Positions 17,832 to 26,081 of a DNA stretch of 64,000 nucleotides are shown one piece after another (within the stretch, counting starts at the first letter, position 1; the number at the start of each line of letters is the position of its first letter). The notes beneath the pieces are model-generated. The model did not search any database. It saw nothing but the letters and a program-made list of their open reading frames with translations, and had not been told where the DNA came from. This stretch comes from UBA1181 sp045600225. GTDB lineage: Bacteria > Bacteroidota > Bacteroidia > Bacteroidales > Paludibacteraceae. A program made the translations under genes and the position numbers. The stretch covers positions 1-64,000 of the forward strand of contig JAZRXL010000014.1 in assembly GCA_045600225.1 (NCBI GenBank), in the 5' to 3' direction.

Positions 17832-20333
17832 ATGAGAACGAAGATTTTATATTCAATATTATTTCTGTTTGGATTCCTTGCTGCTAATGCAGTAGAATAT
17901 AGAATATCAGGTGTCGTGGTAGATGCGGAGGGTCAACCCCTCCCTTCTGCCACTGTCCTGCTTTATAAAGGGAATGACTCAACACATGTAAAGGGTGAGG
18001 CCGCAGATTTTGATGGCAAGTTTGAAATGAATTCACTTTCGAAGGGCACTTATCGCTTGGAGATTAGTTTTATGGGTTATAGAACTAAGAAGATGAATGT
18101 GGAGTTGACAGATGAGAAGCCTGCTAGAAGATTTAGCAAGATTATACTACAGGAGGATGCTGCTTTGTTGACAGCTGTGGAGGTGAGTGCACAAAGAGCT
18201 TCATTGCAAGTTGATATCGATAAAAAGACTTTCCTTGTAAACGAGAGTGCTGTGTCGGATGGTATGTCTGCCAGCGAAGTGTTGAAGGAGATTCCATCTG
18301 TCGATGTGGATGTGGAGGGAAATGTTACAATGCGTAATAGCGGTAACGTGGAGATTTACATTAATGGAAAACCTTCTGGATTAACCGAGGAGAATCGAGG
18401 CGACATCTTGGAGCAATTACCTGCTGGTAGCATAGAAAAGGTGGAGGTGATTTCTAATCCATCATCCAAGTTCGATGCTGAGGGTTCTGCCGGTATCATC
18501 AATATTGTAATGAAGAAGAGTTACGACAAGGCTTCTTATTATGGTTCTGTCTCTGCTGGTATCTCTTACCCTTGGGGTGGACGACCAGGAGGTAATGTGG
18601 GTGCTAATATCAATTTCTCAAAAGGAAAATGGTCTTCGTTTGCCAATATTGGTTACAATAATCGAAAATCGATTGGTGGTAGTTTGAATAATCGTCAATC
18701 TTTTAAGGGTGATACGATTTTGATGAATCAGAGTAGTGAGACTGATTTTGAGATGAACACAGGTTTCTTACGTATGGGAACAGGCTGCCAGATTGATTCT
18801 TCGAATAGTATCAATATCTCTGGTATGATCTCTTTCGGAGGTAGAAACAGAGATCAGTTCATTGATTATGATAGAGGCTATATGAGAATGGGTGAGGAGA
18901 TTTTTAACTCTTTCCAAGAGAGAAATTCATTTGCTGATAATAAACGATTGATGGGTAATGCCGTGATTGACTACTCTCATATCTTCTCGGAAGGTCATAC
19001 TTTGTCAACCTCGTTCAGCTTCTCGGCTAATAAGAGTGATGATGATAAACGATACGAACAGTATAATTACGATTCGTTGAGAGCCTCAATCGAGGAGTTG
19101 GATTATGTTCAAAACCAAAGCTCATTCAATAAAAACCGTAATTTTGATGGTCAGATAGACTATGTGAATCCTATAACTCCAACCTCTAAAATTGAGGCTG
19201 GTGTGAAATTAAGTTTCCAAAATCAGTATAGTGACGTAGAGTCGTCCATCAAAAGATTAGGAATGGATGATTTTGTTGCTCAGCACGAGTTGGACAATGA
19301 TTTTGAATTGCATCAAAATGTCTATGCTGGGTACGTTTCGTATGGGAATAAGATACGTCGCTTTGCTATGCAACTTGGTTTGAGGGGTGAGTTGACGGAT
19401 GTGGATTGGACATTGAATACCACTGGCGAGGAGAGCACAAAGAAGCCTTATTTTGATGTCTTCCCAACAGCCTTCTTCTCTTATCAGGTTTCGGAGAATG
19501 ATGAGTTGCAGTTGAGTTATACTAGAAGAATAAGTAGACCACGCCGCTATTGGTTGAACCCTTACGTGAACGTGTCCGATTCTACTAATATCTCATTCGG
19601 TAATCCTGATTTGGACCCTGAGTTCGCTAACTCATTCGAATTCAATTATGTAAAGAATTTCAAGCGACACACCTTTATGGCATCCCTTTACTATAAGCTA
19701 ACGCAGGATGTGATTCAACGATATAGTTGGTTGTCGGGTGAGGCAATGATCAGCACCTTCGCGAATATCACTACTTCTCATTCTACGGGATTGGAGTTGA
19801 TTTTAAAGAACCGTTGGAATGTGGTGGGACTTACTTCAAATGTGAATCTTTACTACTATAAGTTGAATGGAGGAATATTTGATGTGACTACTAATTTCGG
19901 TGGTAATCTTGCGGATGTGGAAGTGGAAATAGATGATAGACAAAGCTTTAGTTGGAGTGCTCAAATGAGTGCTGATTTCTCTTTGCCAAAGGATTTTAGT
20001 CTACAGGTAACTGGTAACTATCAGTCACCTCGTGCTACTGCGCAAGGAAAATCGTTGAGCACCTATTATGTGAATATGGGATTGAAGAAACCATTCTTGC
20101 AAAAGAAATTGGTGGCAACCCTTTCTGTTCGCGACTTGTTGAATTCTCGTAAAAGAAAATCAGAGACCTGGGCAGACGATTTCTATCAGTACTCTGAGTC
20201 TTTCTGGAGTGGTAGAATGATTAACTTTAATCTAACCTACAACTTCGGCAATATGTCTTCTAAGAAAAAAGGAAATAAGGATGCATCCAACAACCGAACT
20301 TCTTCGGACGAGGATGTCTTTGAAGATTTTTAA
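17832..20333 (+). CDS. TonB-dependent receptor, outer membrane beta-barrel family
   Basis: An 833-residue outer-membrane protein. The signal peptide (residues 1-20, ending ANA) is followed by a carboxypeptidase-regulatory-like beta-sandwich (about 23-105; ISGVVVDAEGQPLPSATV), a plug domain (about 120-230; VNIYINGKPSG-type segment and PAGSIEKVEVISNPSSKFDAEGS) and a large barrel ending in an aromatic strand region. No TonB box or SusD partner is evident, so a glycan utilisation role is not indicated. It starts 24 bases after ftsH and is followed 12 bases later by an MFS transporter. Joint uptake or efflux of one substrate is possible but not shown. Confidence 0.88.
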   Translation: MRTKILYSILFLFGFLAANAVEYRISGVVVDAEGQPLPSATVLLYKGNDSTHVKGEAADFDGKFEMNSLSKGTYRLEISFMGYRTKKMNVELTDEKPARRFSKIILQEDAALLTAVEVSAQRASLQVDIDKKTFLVNESAVSDGMSASEVLKEIPSVDVDVEGNVTMRNSGNVEIYINGKPSGLTEENRGDILEQLPAGSIEKVEVISNPSSKFDAEGSAGIINIVMKKSYDKASYYGSVSAGISYPWGGRPGGNVGANINFSKGKWSSFANIGYNNRKSIGGSLNNRQSFKGDTILMNQSSETDFEMNTGFLRMGTGCQIDSSNSINISGMISFGGRNRDQFIDYDRGYMRMGEEIFNSFQERNSFADNKRLMGNAVIDYSHIFSEGHTLSTSFSFSANKSDDDKRYEQYNYDSLRASIEELDYVQNQSSFNKNRNFDGQIDYVNPITPTSKIEAGVKLSFQNQYSDVESSIKRLGMDDFVAQHELDNDFELHQNVYAGYVSYGNKIRRFAMQLGLRGELTDVDWTLNTTGEESTKKPYFDVFPTAFFSYQVSENDELQLSYTRRISRPRRYWLNPYVNVSDSTNISFGNPDLDPEFANSFEFNYVKNFKRHTFMASLYYKLTQDVIQRYSWLSGEAMISTFANITTSHSTGLELILKNRWNVVGLTSNVNLYYYKLNGGIFDVTTNFGGNLADVEVEIDDRQSFSWSAQMSADFSLPKDFSLQVTGNYQSPRATAQGKSLSTYYVNMGLKKPFLQKKLVATLSVRDLLNSRKRKSETWADDFYQYSESFWSGRMINFNLTYNFGNMSSKKKGNKDASNNRTSSDEDVFEDF

Positions 20334-20344
20334 TAACTAAAACA

Positions 20345-21529
20345 ATGGCAGAACCTGAAGAAAAATTGTGGAATAGGAACTATGTGAAAACATTGGTAGC
20401 CAATTTTATGATTTTCTTCTCTTTTATGCTTTTGATGCCATTGTTGCCCATTTATTTAAGAGACCGGTTTGGTGTCAGCAATGATGTGACAGGTGTTGTC
20501 CTATCTGGCTATGTGATTATGACCCTTCTGTCTCGTATGTTTAGTGGGTTTATTGTGGATAGTTTTCCACGAAAAAGAGTTCTTTTAATTAGTTATTTCC
20601 TATTCTTTCTTTTCTTTACTGGATATTTAGTGGCAGGAACCCTGCTTCTCTTTGCATTGGTTAGAACCTTTCATGGAGCACCTTTCGGTTCTGTTACGGT
20701 ATCAAATAGTACAGTGGCTATTGATGTTTTATATCCTAGTAGGAGGGCAGAAGGAATAGGTTTCTATGGATTGAGCAATAACATTGCAACTGCCATCAGT
20801 CCCTCTGTTGCCTTGTGGATCTATCACTCCACAAGCAATTATGATCTGATATTCCTAACAGCTGTTGGAACCTCCTTTATTGGTTTCTTGGTAAGTTCGA
20901 CGGTTGAGATCCCTCACAGGGAGTTGGTGAAGGAGAAGAAGCCTATCTCGTTAGATCGTTTTTTCTTGTCCTCAGCATGGAGAGTCTCTGCCAGTTTCTT
21001 ATGTCTGGCTTTCTCATATGGCGTCATATCCACTTATGTGGCTATTTATGGACAGGAGGAGTTGGGTATAACAGGTGGTACAGGATTCTTCTTTATGCTT
21101 TTGGCAATAGGATTGATGTTATCCCGTTTTTTAGGCTCTCGTTCGCTTCGAGAGGGTAGGATTGTGCATAATGCGGGATTAGGGTGTTTGGTTTCACTCT
21201 TTGGCTTTTTCCTTTTCGCAGCAGTCCATAATGAATGGGGCTATTACGGTGCAGCGTTGATTATTGGTCTTGGTAACGGACATATGTTCCCAGCCTTCCA
21301 AACGATGTACTTGAATTTGGCAACGCATTCGCAACGAGGTACGGCCAACTCGTCTCATCTTGTCTCTTGGGATGTAGGTGTTGGATTGGGTATTTTGTCA
21401 GGAGGGTTCATCTCTCGACATTTAGGTTACCATGAAGCATTCTGGGCTTCTTGGTTAGTGAATTTAGTAGGAGTTGTATGCTTCTTTCTAGTGGTAAAAA
21501 AATATTATTTAACGCATAAATTAAGATAA
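20345..21529 (+). CDS. MFS transporter
   Basis: A 394-residue inner-membrane protein with about 12 hydrophobic segments. The loop between helices 2 and 3 holds a variant of the major facilitator motif A (SGFIVDSFPRKRVLL). The fold is that of drug or metabolite exporters and sugar-type porters; the substrate cannot be predicted. It lies between the TonB-dependent receptor and a Dabb protein whose ATG begins two bases after this stop, so all are probably in one transcript. Confidence 0.88.
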   Translation: MAEPEEKLWNRNYVKTLVANFMIFFSFMLLMPLLPIYLRDRFGVSNDVTGVVLSGYVIMTLLSRMFSGFIVDSFPRKRVLLISYFLFFLFFTGYLVAGTLLLFALVRTFHGAPFGSVTVSNSTVAIDVLYPSRRAEGIGFYGLSNNIATAISPSVALWIYHSTSNYDLIFLTAVGTSFIGFLVSSTVEIPHRELVKEKKPISLDRFFLSSAWRVSASFLCLAFSYGVISTYVAIYGQEELGITGGTGFFFMLLAIGLMLSRFLGSRSLREGRIVHNAGLGCLVSLFGFFLFAAVHNEWGYYGAALIIGLGNGHMFPAFQTMYLNLATHSQRGTANSSHLVSWDVGVGLGILSGGFISRHLGYHEAFWASWLVNLVGVVCFFLVVKKYYLTHKLR

Positions 21530-21531
21530 TT

Positions 21532-21834
21532 ATGGTAAAGCACGTTATTCTTTGGCAATTGAAGGATGAACTTTCAGCTGAGCAAAAGGCTTTGGTTAAA
21601 AAACAAATAAAGGAGGGATTGGAAGGCCTTGCGGGTCGTATCCCTGGTTTGTTGGATATAAAGGTTAATATCAATGGTTTGGAAACATCTAATGCAGATG
21701 TCATGTTGGATTCTTCATTCCAAGATTTTGCTTCTTTGAAGGGATATGCAGTGCATCCAGAACATGTGGCAGTTGCAGACGGAGCTGTTCGTCCAAATAC
21801 TAAACTTCGTGTTTGTATGGACTACGAAGCATAA
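21532..21834 (+). CDS. Dabb (stress-responsive A/B barrel) family protein
   Basis: A 100-residue single-domain protein with the start MVKHVILWQLKD, the middle helix LEGLAGRIPGLLDIKV and the strand-helix SFQDFASLKGYAVHPEHVAV. These are typical of dimeric alpha-beta barrel proteins of the Dabb family. Most members have no known reaction; some act as cyclases or bind small acids. It is co-directional and nearly contiguous with the MFS gene. Confidence 0.92.
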   Translation: MVKHVILWQLKDELSAEQKALVKKQIKEGLEGLAGRIPGLLDIKVNINGLETSNADVMLDSSFQDFASLKGYAVHPEHVAVADGAVRPNTKLRVCMDYEA

Positions 21835-21865
21835 TATAGAGACTGTTATTTTATTTTAAGTATAT

Positions 21866-23344
21866 ATGTTGAAGAAAGTTAGAATTGGTTTAGCGATTGT
21901 CTTTTTTTCTCTGATAACGCTTTTGTTTTTAGATTTCACTGGTTCCATCCATACCTATTTCTCATGGATGGCTAAAGTGCAGTTCTTTCCAGCCATATTG
22001 GCGCTCAATGTTGGGGTAATTGCCTTTCTTGTCTTGCTAACATTGTTGTTGGGTAGAGCTTATTGTTCGGTTATCTGTCCTTTGGGAGTGATGCAAGATC
22101 TTTTTGCCTGGATGGGAAAAAAGGCGAAGAAGAACAGGTATAGTTATTCTCCAGCCAAGAAGTGGTTGAGATATGGTGTTTTGGCTGTTTTCATAGTATT
22201 GTTTATTATTCCTGGTACAAGTGTTATTGCTAATTTTATCGAACCTTATAGTGCATACGGACGCATCGCCAACACTTTGTTGGCTCCTGTTTATGCTGGT
22301 GCGAATAACCTATTGGCTTCCCTTGCACAAAGAATGGAGAGCTATGCATTCTATGAGACTGAGATTTGGGTAAAGGGTGTAGTGACATTGGTGGTTGCTA
22401 TTGCCACTTTGGTAGTTGTAGGGTTCCTTGCTTGGAAGAACGGAAGAACCTGGTGTAATACTATTTGCCCGGTAGGAACTATTTTAGGCTTCTTATCTAA
22501 GTTCTCTTTGTTCAAGGTGATGATTGATACGGATAAGTGTAATTCATGCGGTCTGTGCGCAAGAAATTGCAAGGCTGCTTGTATCAATAGTAAGGAGCAT
22601 AAAATCGATCATAGCAGATGTGTGGTTTGTATGGACTGCGTTGAGAAGTGTAAGCAAGGTGCTCTTCGCTATGTGCCTCGATACGCGAAGACGGCGGAGA
22701 AGGCGCAATGTGTGGATGAGTCTCGTCGCCAGTTCCTAACAGTAGGAGCAATGGTGGTTGCGGGTGCCACATTGGATGCACAAGCAAAGAAAGTGGATGG
22801 AGGTTTGGCTGCTGTTCAAGACAAGCAGATCCCAGAGAGAAAGGTTTCTCCAAAGCCAGCAGGTGCATTGAGTGTTCAGCATTTCTCACAACATTGTACT
22901 GCTTGTCAGTTGTGTGTCTCTGCCTGTCCTAATGGCGTGTTGCGTCCATCTACAAATATTGAGCACTTGATGCAACCAGAGATGTCTTACGAAAGAGGTT
23001 TCTGTCGTCCTGAGTGTAATCGTTGTTCTCAGGTTTGTCCTACGGGAGCCATCAAACCGATAACGATAGAGGAAAAGTCTTCTGTTCAGATAGGACGTGC
23101 CGTATGGATAAAAGCCAATTGTGTGGTGGAGACCGATGGTGTTAAGTGCGGTAGTTGTGCTCGTCACTGTCCTGTTGGAGCCATTCAAATGGTACCAAAG
23201 GATGCTAATGATCCGGATGGATTGAAGATACCAGTGGTGAACGAGTCTCGTTGCATTGGTTGTGGTGCTTGTGAGAATTTATGTCCTTCACGACCTCTAA
23301 GTGCCATCTATGTTGAGGGCTATGAGGTGCATCATAATGAGTGA
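21866..23344 (+). CDS. membrane polyferredoxin (NapH-like plus Tat-like Fe-S part)
   Basis: A 492-residue electron-transfer protein. The first 210 residues carry four to five membrane helices with two CxxxCP motifs (CSVICPLG, CNTICPVG), as in NapH/CcoG-type quinol-linked proteins. Two ferredoxin clusters follow (CNSCGLCARNCKAAC and CVVCMDCVEKC). Near residue 290 comes SRRQFLTVGAMVV, which resembles a twin-arginine signal but is internal. The last third has four more cysteine groups (CTACQLCVSAC, CNRCSQVC, CGSCARHC, CIGCGACENLC). The protein thus looks like a NapH-type membrane ferredoxin fused to a Tat-exported ferredoxin. The physiological electron donor and acceptor are not evident. Confidence 0.85.
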   Translation: MLKKVRIGLAIVFFSLITLLFLDFTGSIHTYFSWMAKVQFFPAILALNVGVIAFLVLLTLLLGRAYCSVICPLGVMQDLFAWMGKKAKKNRYSYSPAKKWLRYGVLAVFIVLFIIPGTSVIANFIEPYSAYGRIANTLLAPVYAGANNLLASLAQRMESYAFYETEIWVKGVVTLVVAIATLVVVGFLAWKNGRTWCNTICPVGTILGFLSKFSLFKVMIDTDKCNSCGLCARNCKAACINSKEHKIDHSRCVVCMDCVEKCKQGALRYVPRYAKTAEKAQCVDESRRQFLTVGAMVVAGATLDAQAKKVDGGLAAVQDKQIPERKVSPKPAGALSVQHFSQHCTACQLCVSACPNGVLRPSTNIEHLMQPEMSYERGFCRPECNRCSQVCPTGAIKPITIEEKSSVQIGRAVWIKANCVVETDGVKCGSCARHCPVGAIQMVPKDANDPDGLKIPVVNESRCIGCGACENLCPSRPLSAIYVEGYEVHHNE

Positions 23345-23385
23345 TTCACATTTGGTTATAGGTAAAAAGATAGTGTATCATTTGT

Positions 23386-23425
23386 CAATTGAATCTGAAA
23401 GTTGAAGAGCTTTCGGATTCAATTG
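23386..23425. terminator. bidirectional terminator
   Basis: Sixteen-base arms CAATTGAATC-TGAAAG and CTTTC-GGATTCAATTG (one mismatch, 8-base loop) lie between convergent genes, with the stop of the minus-strand gene immediately after. Confidence 0.8.
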
Positions 23426-23426
23426 T

Positions 23427-24002
23427 TTAATGTAGTAGCTTAAGGCTGGTAAGTCCCTTTTTCCTTCCTATTTCGTAGGTCTTAATCAACTCATCTTTTG
23501 ATTGTAGATCAAATATGTAGAGTGGTTCGTTGAGAATAAAGTGTGGACAGGTGAAATGGTCACCTAATTCAATTTTAGAATTTTCCACATGGATTACTTC
23601 GAATCTGTTATCGTTTAGATATTTTACAATACATCTTCTATCTGGATTCCATGTAAATTCAATCTTTTGTCCAACTTTAATTCTGTTTGTAAAAACACAG
23701 TCCTCTAAAATTGCGTCGGATTCAATCGCCACCGCTTGTGCTAAACTCTCAACAAATGAATAAAAGTCGCTGTGACCTAGAAATCGGGCAAGAATATTTA
23801 ATGTGGTGATACGCGTTTTGCTATCCTCTTTTACATAACCCCATACACGCATCAAGGTTGTCGGGCTAATGTTCTCTCTTGTTCGGTCAAATATACATCT
23901 TGATATGTATATATAATCGGTTGGCGTATGAGGTACTCTGATTTGTTCCTCAATTTGTTGTTTTAGTGAGTCGATATGTTCGGGATTGGAACTCTTATTC
24001 AT
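23427..24002 (-). CDS. putative helix-turn-helix signalling protein
   Basis: A 191-residue soluble protein of a type seen often in Bacteroidetes. The N-terminal 90 residues contain ISRCIFDRTRENISPTTLMRVWGYV and ITTLNILARFLGHSDFYSF. These look like a helical, DNA-binding-like module in which 'SPTTLMRVWGY' would be the recognition segment. The C-terminal half is beta-rich (KVGQKIEFTWNPDRRCIVKYL, then GDHFTCPHFILNEPLYIFDL) and of unknown fold. It is divergent from the membrane kinase gene at 24217 and shares a 214-base control region with it, so it may regulate or be regulated by that kinase. No catalytic residues are recognised. Confidence 0.6.
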   Translation of the reverse strand: MNKSSNPEHIDSLKQQIEEQIRVPHTPTDYIYISRCIFDRTRENISPTTLMRVWGYVKEDSKTRITTLNILARFLGHSDFYSFVESLAQAVAIESDAILEDCVFTNRIKVGQKIEFTWNPDRRCIVKYLNDNRFEVIHVENSKIELGDHFTCPHFILNEPLYIFDLQSKDELIKTYEIGRKKGLTSLKLLH

Positions 24003-24186
24003 TGTTTCTAACTATTTCGCTATTGCTATTGATTTTTTAGTGCAAAGTAAGTGAAAATATCAATCCATTAAAATTTCATTTTATTCCAAATATGCCAAAT
24101 TATTCCTTTTTGATAGATTTTCGGGTGGCTACTGTTTGGATAATTGTTTTTTGGGGGGCACCATTTTTCGAGTGGAATATTTGTTC

Positions 24187-24194
24187 TATCTTTG
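24187..24194 (+). promoter_or_regulatory. -7 element of the kinase gene
   Basis: TATCTTTG, 23 bases before the ATG at 24217. A pair of ATTCC/CCAAAT-type motifs lies upstream at 24081-24106 in the shared divergent region. Confidence 0.55.
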
Positions 24195-24216
24195 TTTGCA
24201 TTAATCCTTATAGAAT

Positions 24217-25647
24217 ATGATGGATGAATCTTCTTCTGGTGTAGTGGAGTCGTTAGATGGTCATATTGACACGACCTTTACGAATCTCTCTTTGCTTTAC
24301 AGCTCATCACATAGTGAGTTGCGGGTGGCGCAACGCTATGGGAGAAGGTTTATCCTGAAATCTCTTCCACAAAGTTATAGAGATATTCCTATCTATGAGG
24401 CACAGTTGGAGAAAGAGTTCAATATCTCCATTTTAATGAATCATCCCAATGTCGTTCAGACGATTGGATTTGAGTCGATTCCTGGATTGGGTAACACTAT
24501 AATAATGGAATATGTGGACGGTTTCGCCTTAAATGAGTGGCTTGGTGATAATCCATCCGAACAAGAGCGTTTTGATGTCTTGCTGCAATTATTGGATGGT
24601 GTCGCCTATATACATTCCCATCAAGTTATCCATAGAGATTTGAAACCTCGTAACATTCTCGTCACCCGTAACGGGCAACATGTGAAGGTGATTGATTTTG
24701 GATTATCGGACACTGATTCATATACCATATTCAAACAGCCTGCCGGTACAAAACGCTACGTTTCTCCAGAACAGTTACAATCCGGATCGTATGTTGATTT
24801 ACGGTCGGACATCTATTCTATAGGTGTTATTATTTCAGACATGTTCCCTCGCAAATATGGTTCTGTTGCAAAAAGATGTTGTGAGCAGGACCCTTCGAAG
24901 CGTTTTGCGAGTGTGGCGCAACTCAAAGAATCATTAGGGAAGTCTCGCTATTCTTGGTGGCTTGTCTCTTTGTTATTACTCTTGGTGGCTGTGTTAGTGG
25001 GCGTTCTATTCTATTTGAATGAGAATTCTCAACCGGAAGAACCGAAGATTGATGTGGTGGATACGGAGGAAGGTCGGTCATCTTCAGACTCTTTTGATTT
25101 GGTCTCTTCGGTTGAAGACAGGGTGATTTTGGAGAGGGAGGAGAAGCAGATCAAGGATGAGAGCAAGGTGAAAGTTCTCCCTTCAACGAAGGAATCAGCT
25201 CGTGTGGATAGATTTGAGATGATAAGGCGAGAGCATGATTCTATTATTGATCAGCAAAAGAAGAAATATGAGGCAGTGAAAAGATCTGCTATTTGCAGTG
25301 AGGAGTTCTATCAGAAGTCATCTGTTGTCTATTCCCAATTTGTTTTGTGGTTTGATAGACGTTTGGTATCTTTTGATTCTAATAGTCCCGGTCCCGAAAT
25401 TTTCAGTGATATGAGCTTTGTTAACGATCGTTTGTATCGTGAAACTCTTGTTTATGGGGATAGTTTGCCACCCTTGCGTCGCTTATATAAAGATAGTATG
25501 ATTACGGAGAAAGAAATGGATTCTGTGATGCTTATTATTAAGAATGAATCAGAGTTGCTGGAAGTGTTGGGCGATTCCTTTTCTTATTGGAATTCGAGAA
25601 TGGTCGAGTGGTCCGACCAAAGGCTGAAATACCTGTTAGGTTATTAA
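24217..25647 (+). CDS. membrane serine/threonine protein kinase (Hanks type)
   Basis: A 476-residue protein. The kinase domain spans about residues 20-240 with the invariant Lys48 (FILKSL), the catalytic loop HRDLKPRN (His139-Asp141-Lys143-Asn146) and the DFG motif at 160-162, all intact. The glycine-rich loop is poor. One helix spans 247-267 (WWLVSLLLLLVAVLVG), and about 200 charged, coiled residues on the far side have no recognised domain. It should therefore phosphorylate cytoplasmic targets in response to something sensed beyond the membrane. Its divergent neighbour at 23427 is a candidate target. Own promoter and strong terminator. Confidence 0.88.
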   Translation: MMDESSSGVVESLDGHIDTTFTNLSLLYSSSHSELRVAQRYGRRFILKSLPQSYRDIPIYEAQLEKEFNISILMNHPNVVQTIGFESIPGLGNTIIMEYVDGFALNEWLGDNPSEQERFDVLLQLLDGVAYIHSHQVIHRDLKPRNILVTRNGQHVKVIDFGLSDTDSYTIFKQPAGTKRYVSPEQLQSGSYVDLRSDIYSIGVIISDMFPRKYGSVAKRCCEQDPSKRFASVAQLKESLGKSRYSWWLVSLLLLLVAVLVGVLFYLNENSQPEEPKIDVVDTEEGRSSSDSFDLVSSVEDRVILEREEKQIKDESKVKVLPSTKESARVDRFEMIRREHDSIIDQQKKKYEAVKRSAICSEEFYQKSSVVYSQFVLWFDRRLVSFDSNSPGPEIFSDMSFVNDRLYRETLVYGDSLPPLRRLYKDSMITEKEMDSVMLIIKNESELLEVLGDSFSYWNSRMVEWSDQRLKYLLGY

Positions 25648-25671
25648 TAGTGAATCTTCTGTTCCCGATGG

Positions 25672-25716
25672 AACAATCCCCGAAAATCGCATGACTTTCG
25701 GGGATTGTTTTTTTTC
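25672..25716 (+). terminator. intrinsic terminator of the kinase gene
   Basis: Perfect 14-base arms AACAATCCCCGAAA (25672-25685) and TTTCGGGGATTGTT (25696-25709) followed by a T-run. Confidence 0.93.
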
Positions 25717-26081
25717 AATATGTCACCTTTACAAAAGAGTACGCAGAATATGAATTTCGATATCTATGTTCTGCAACAATGTTCTTCTTGCATCATTGTT
25801 TTCAAATAGTAGAAAAAGATGGGTCTGAACAAAAAAGGAATGAAATGGAATTTTATTTTTTGTTTGTAGAGTAGAAATTTGTTTGTGAAAACGAATTCAA
25901 ACAGAGAATCTGATTGATTTTTATTGGAGAATTTAATAAGAGCAAATCAGTTTCTGACATTTTGAAAGTTATAAAAATTTCGTTTGTGTTATATATGTAT
26001 GTAGAAGCACCATGGAAAACAAGACAAACGGTGTTTGGTTATATTTTAATTTAGAATTGAAATAATTAGAATTGAAAGCTT
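25717..26081. other. AT-rich intergenic region before the nuclease gene
   Basis: No gene is supported here. Just before the ATG at 26082 there are two direct copies of TTAGAATTGAAA (26051-26062 and 26066-26077) in the leader. They could be an operator or chance low-complexity sequence. Confidence 0.4.
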
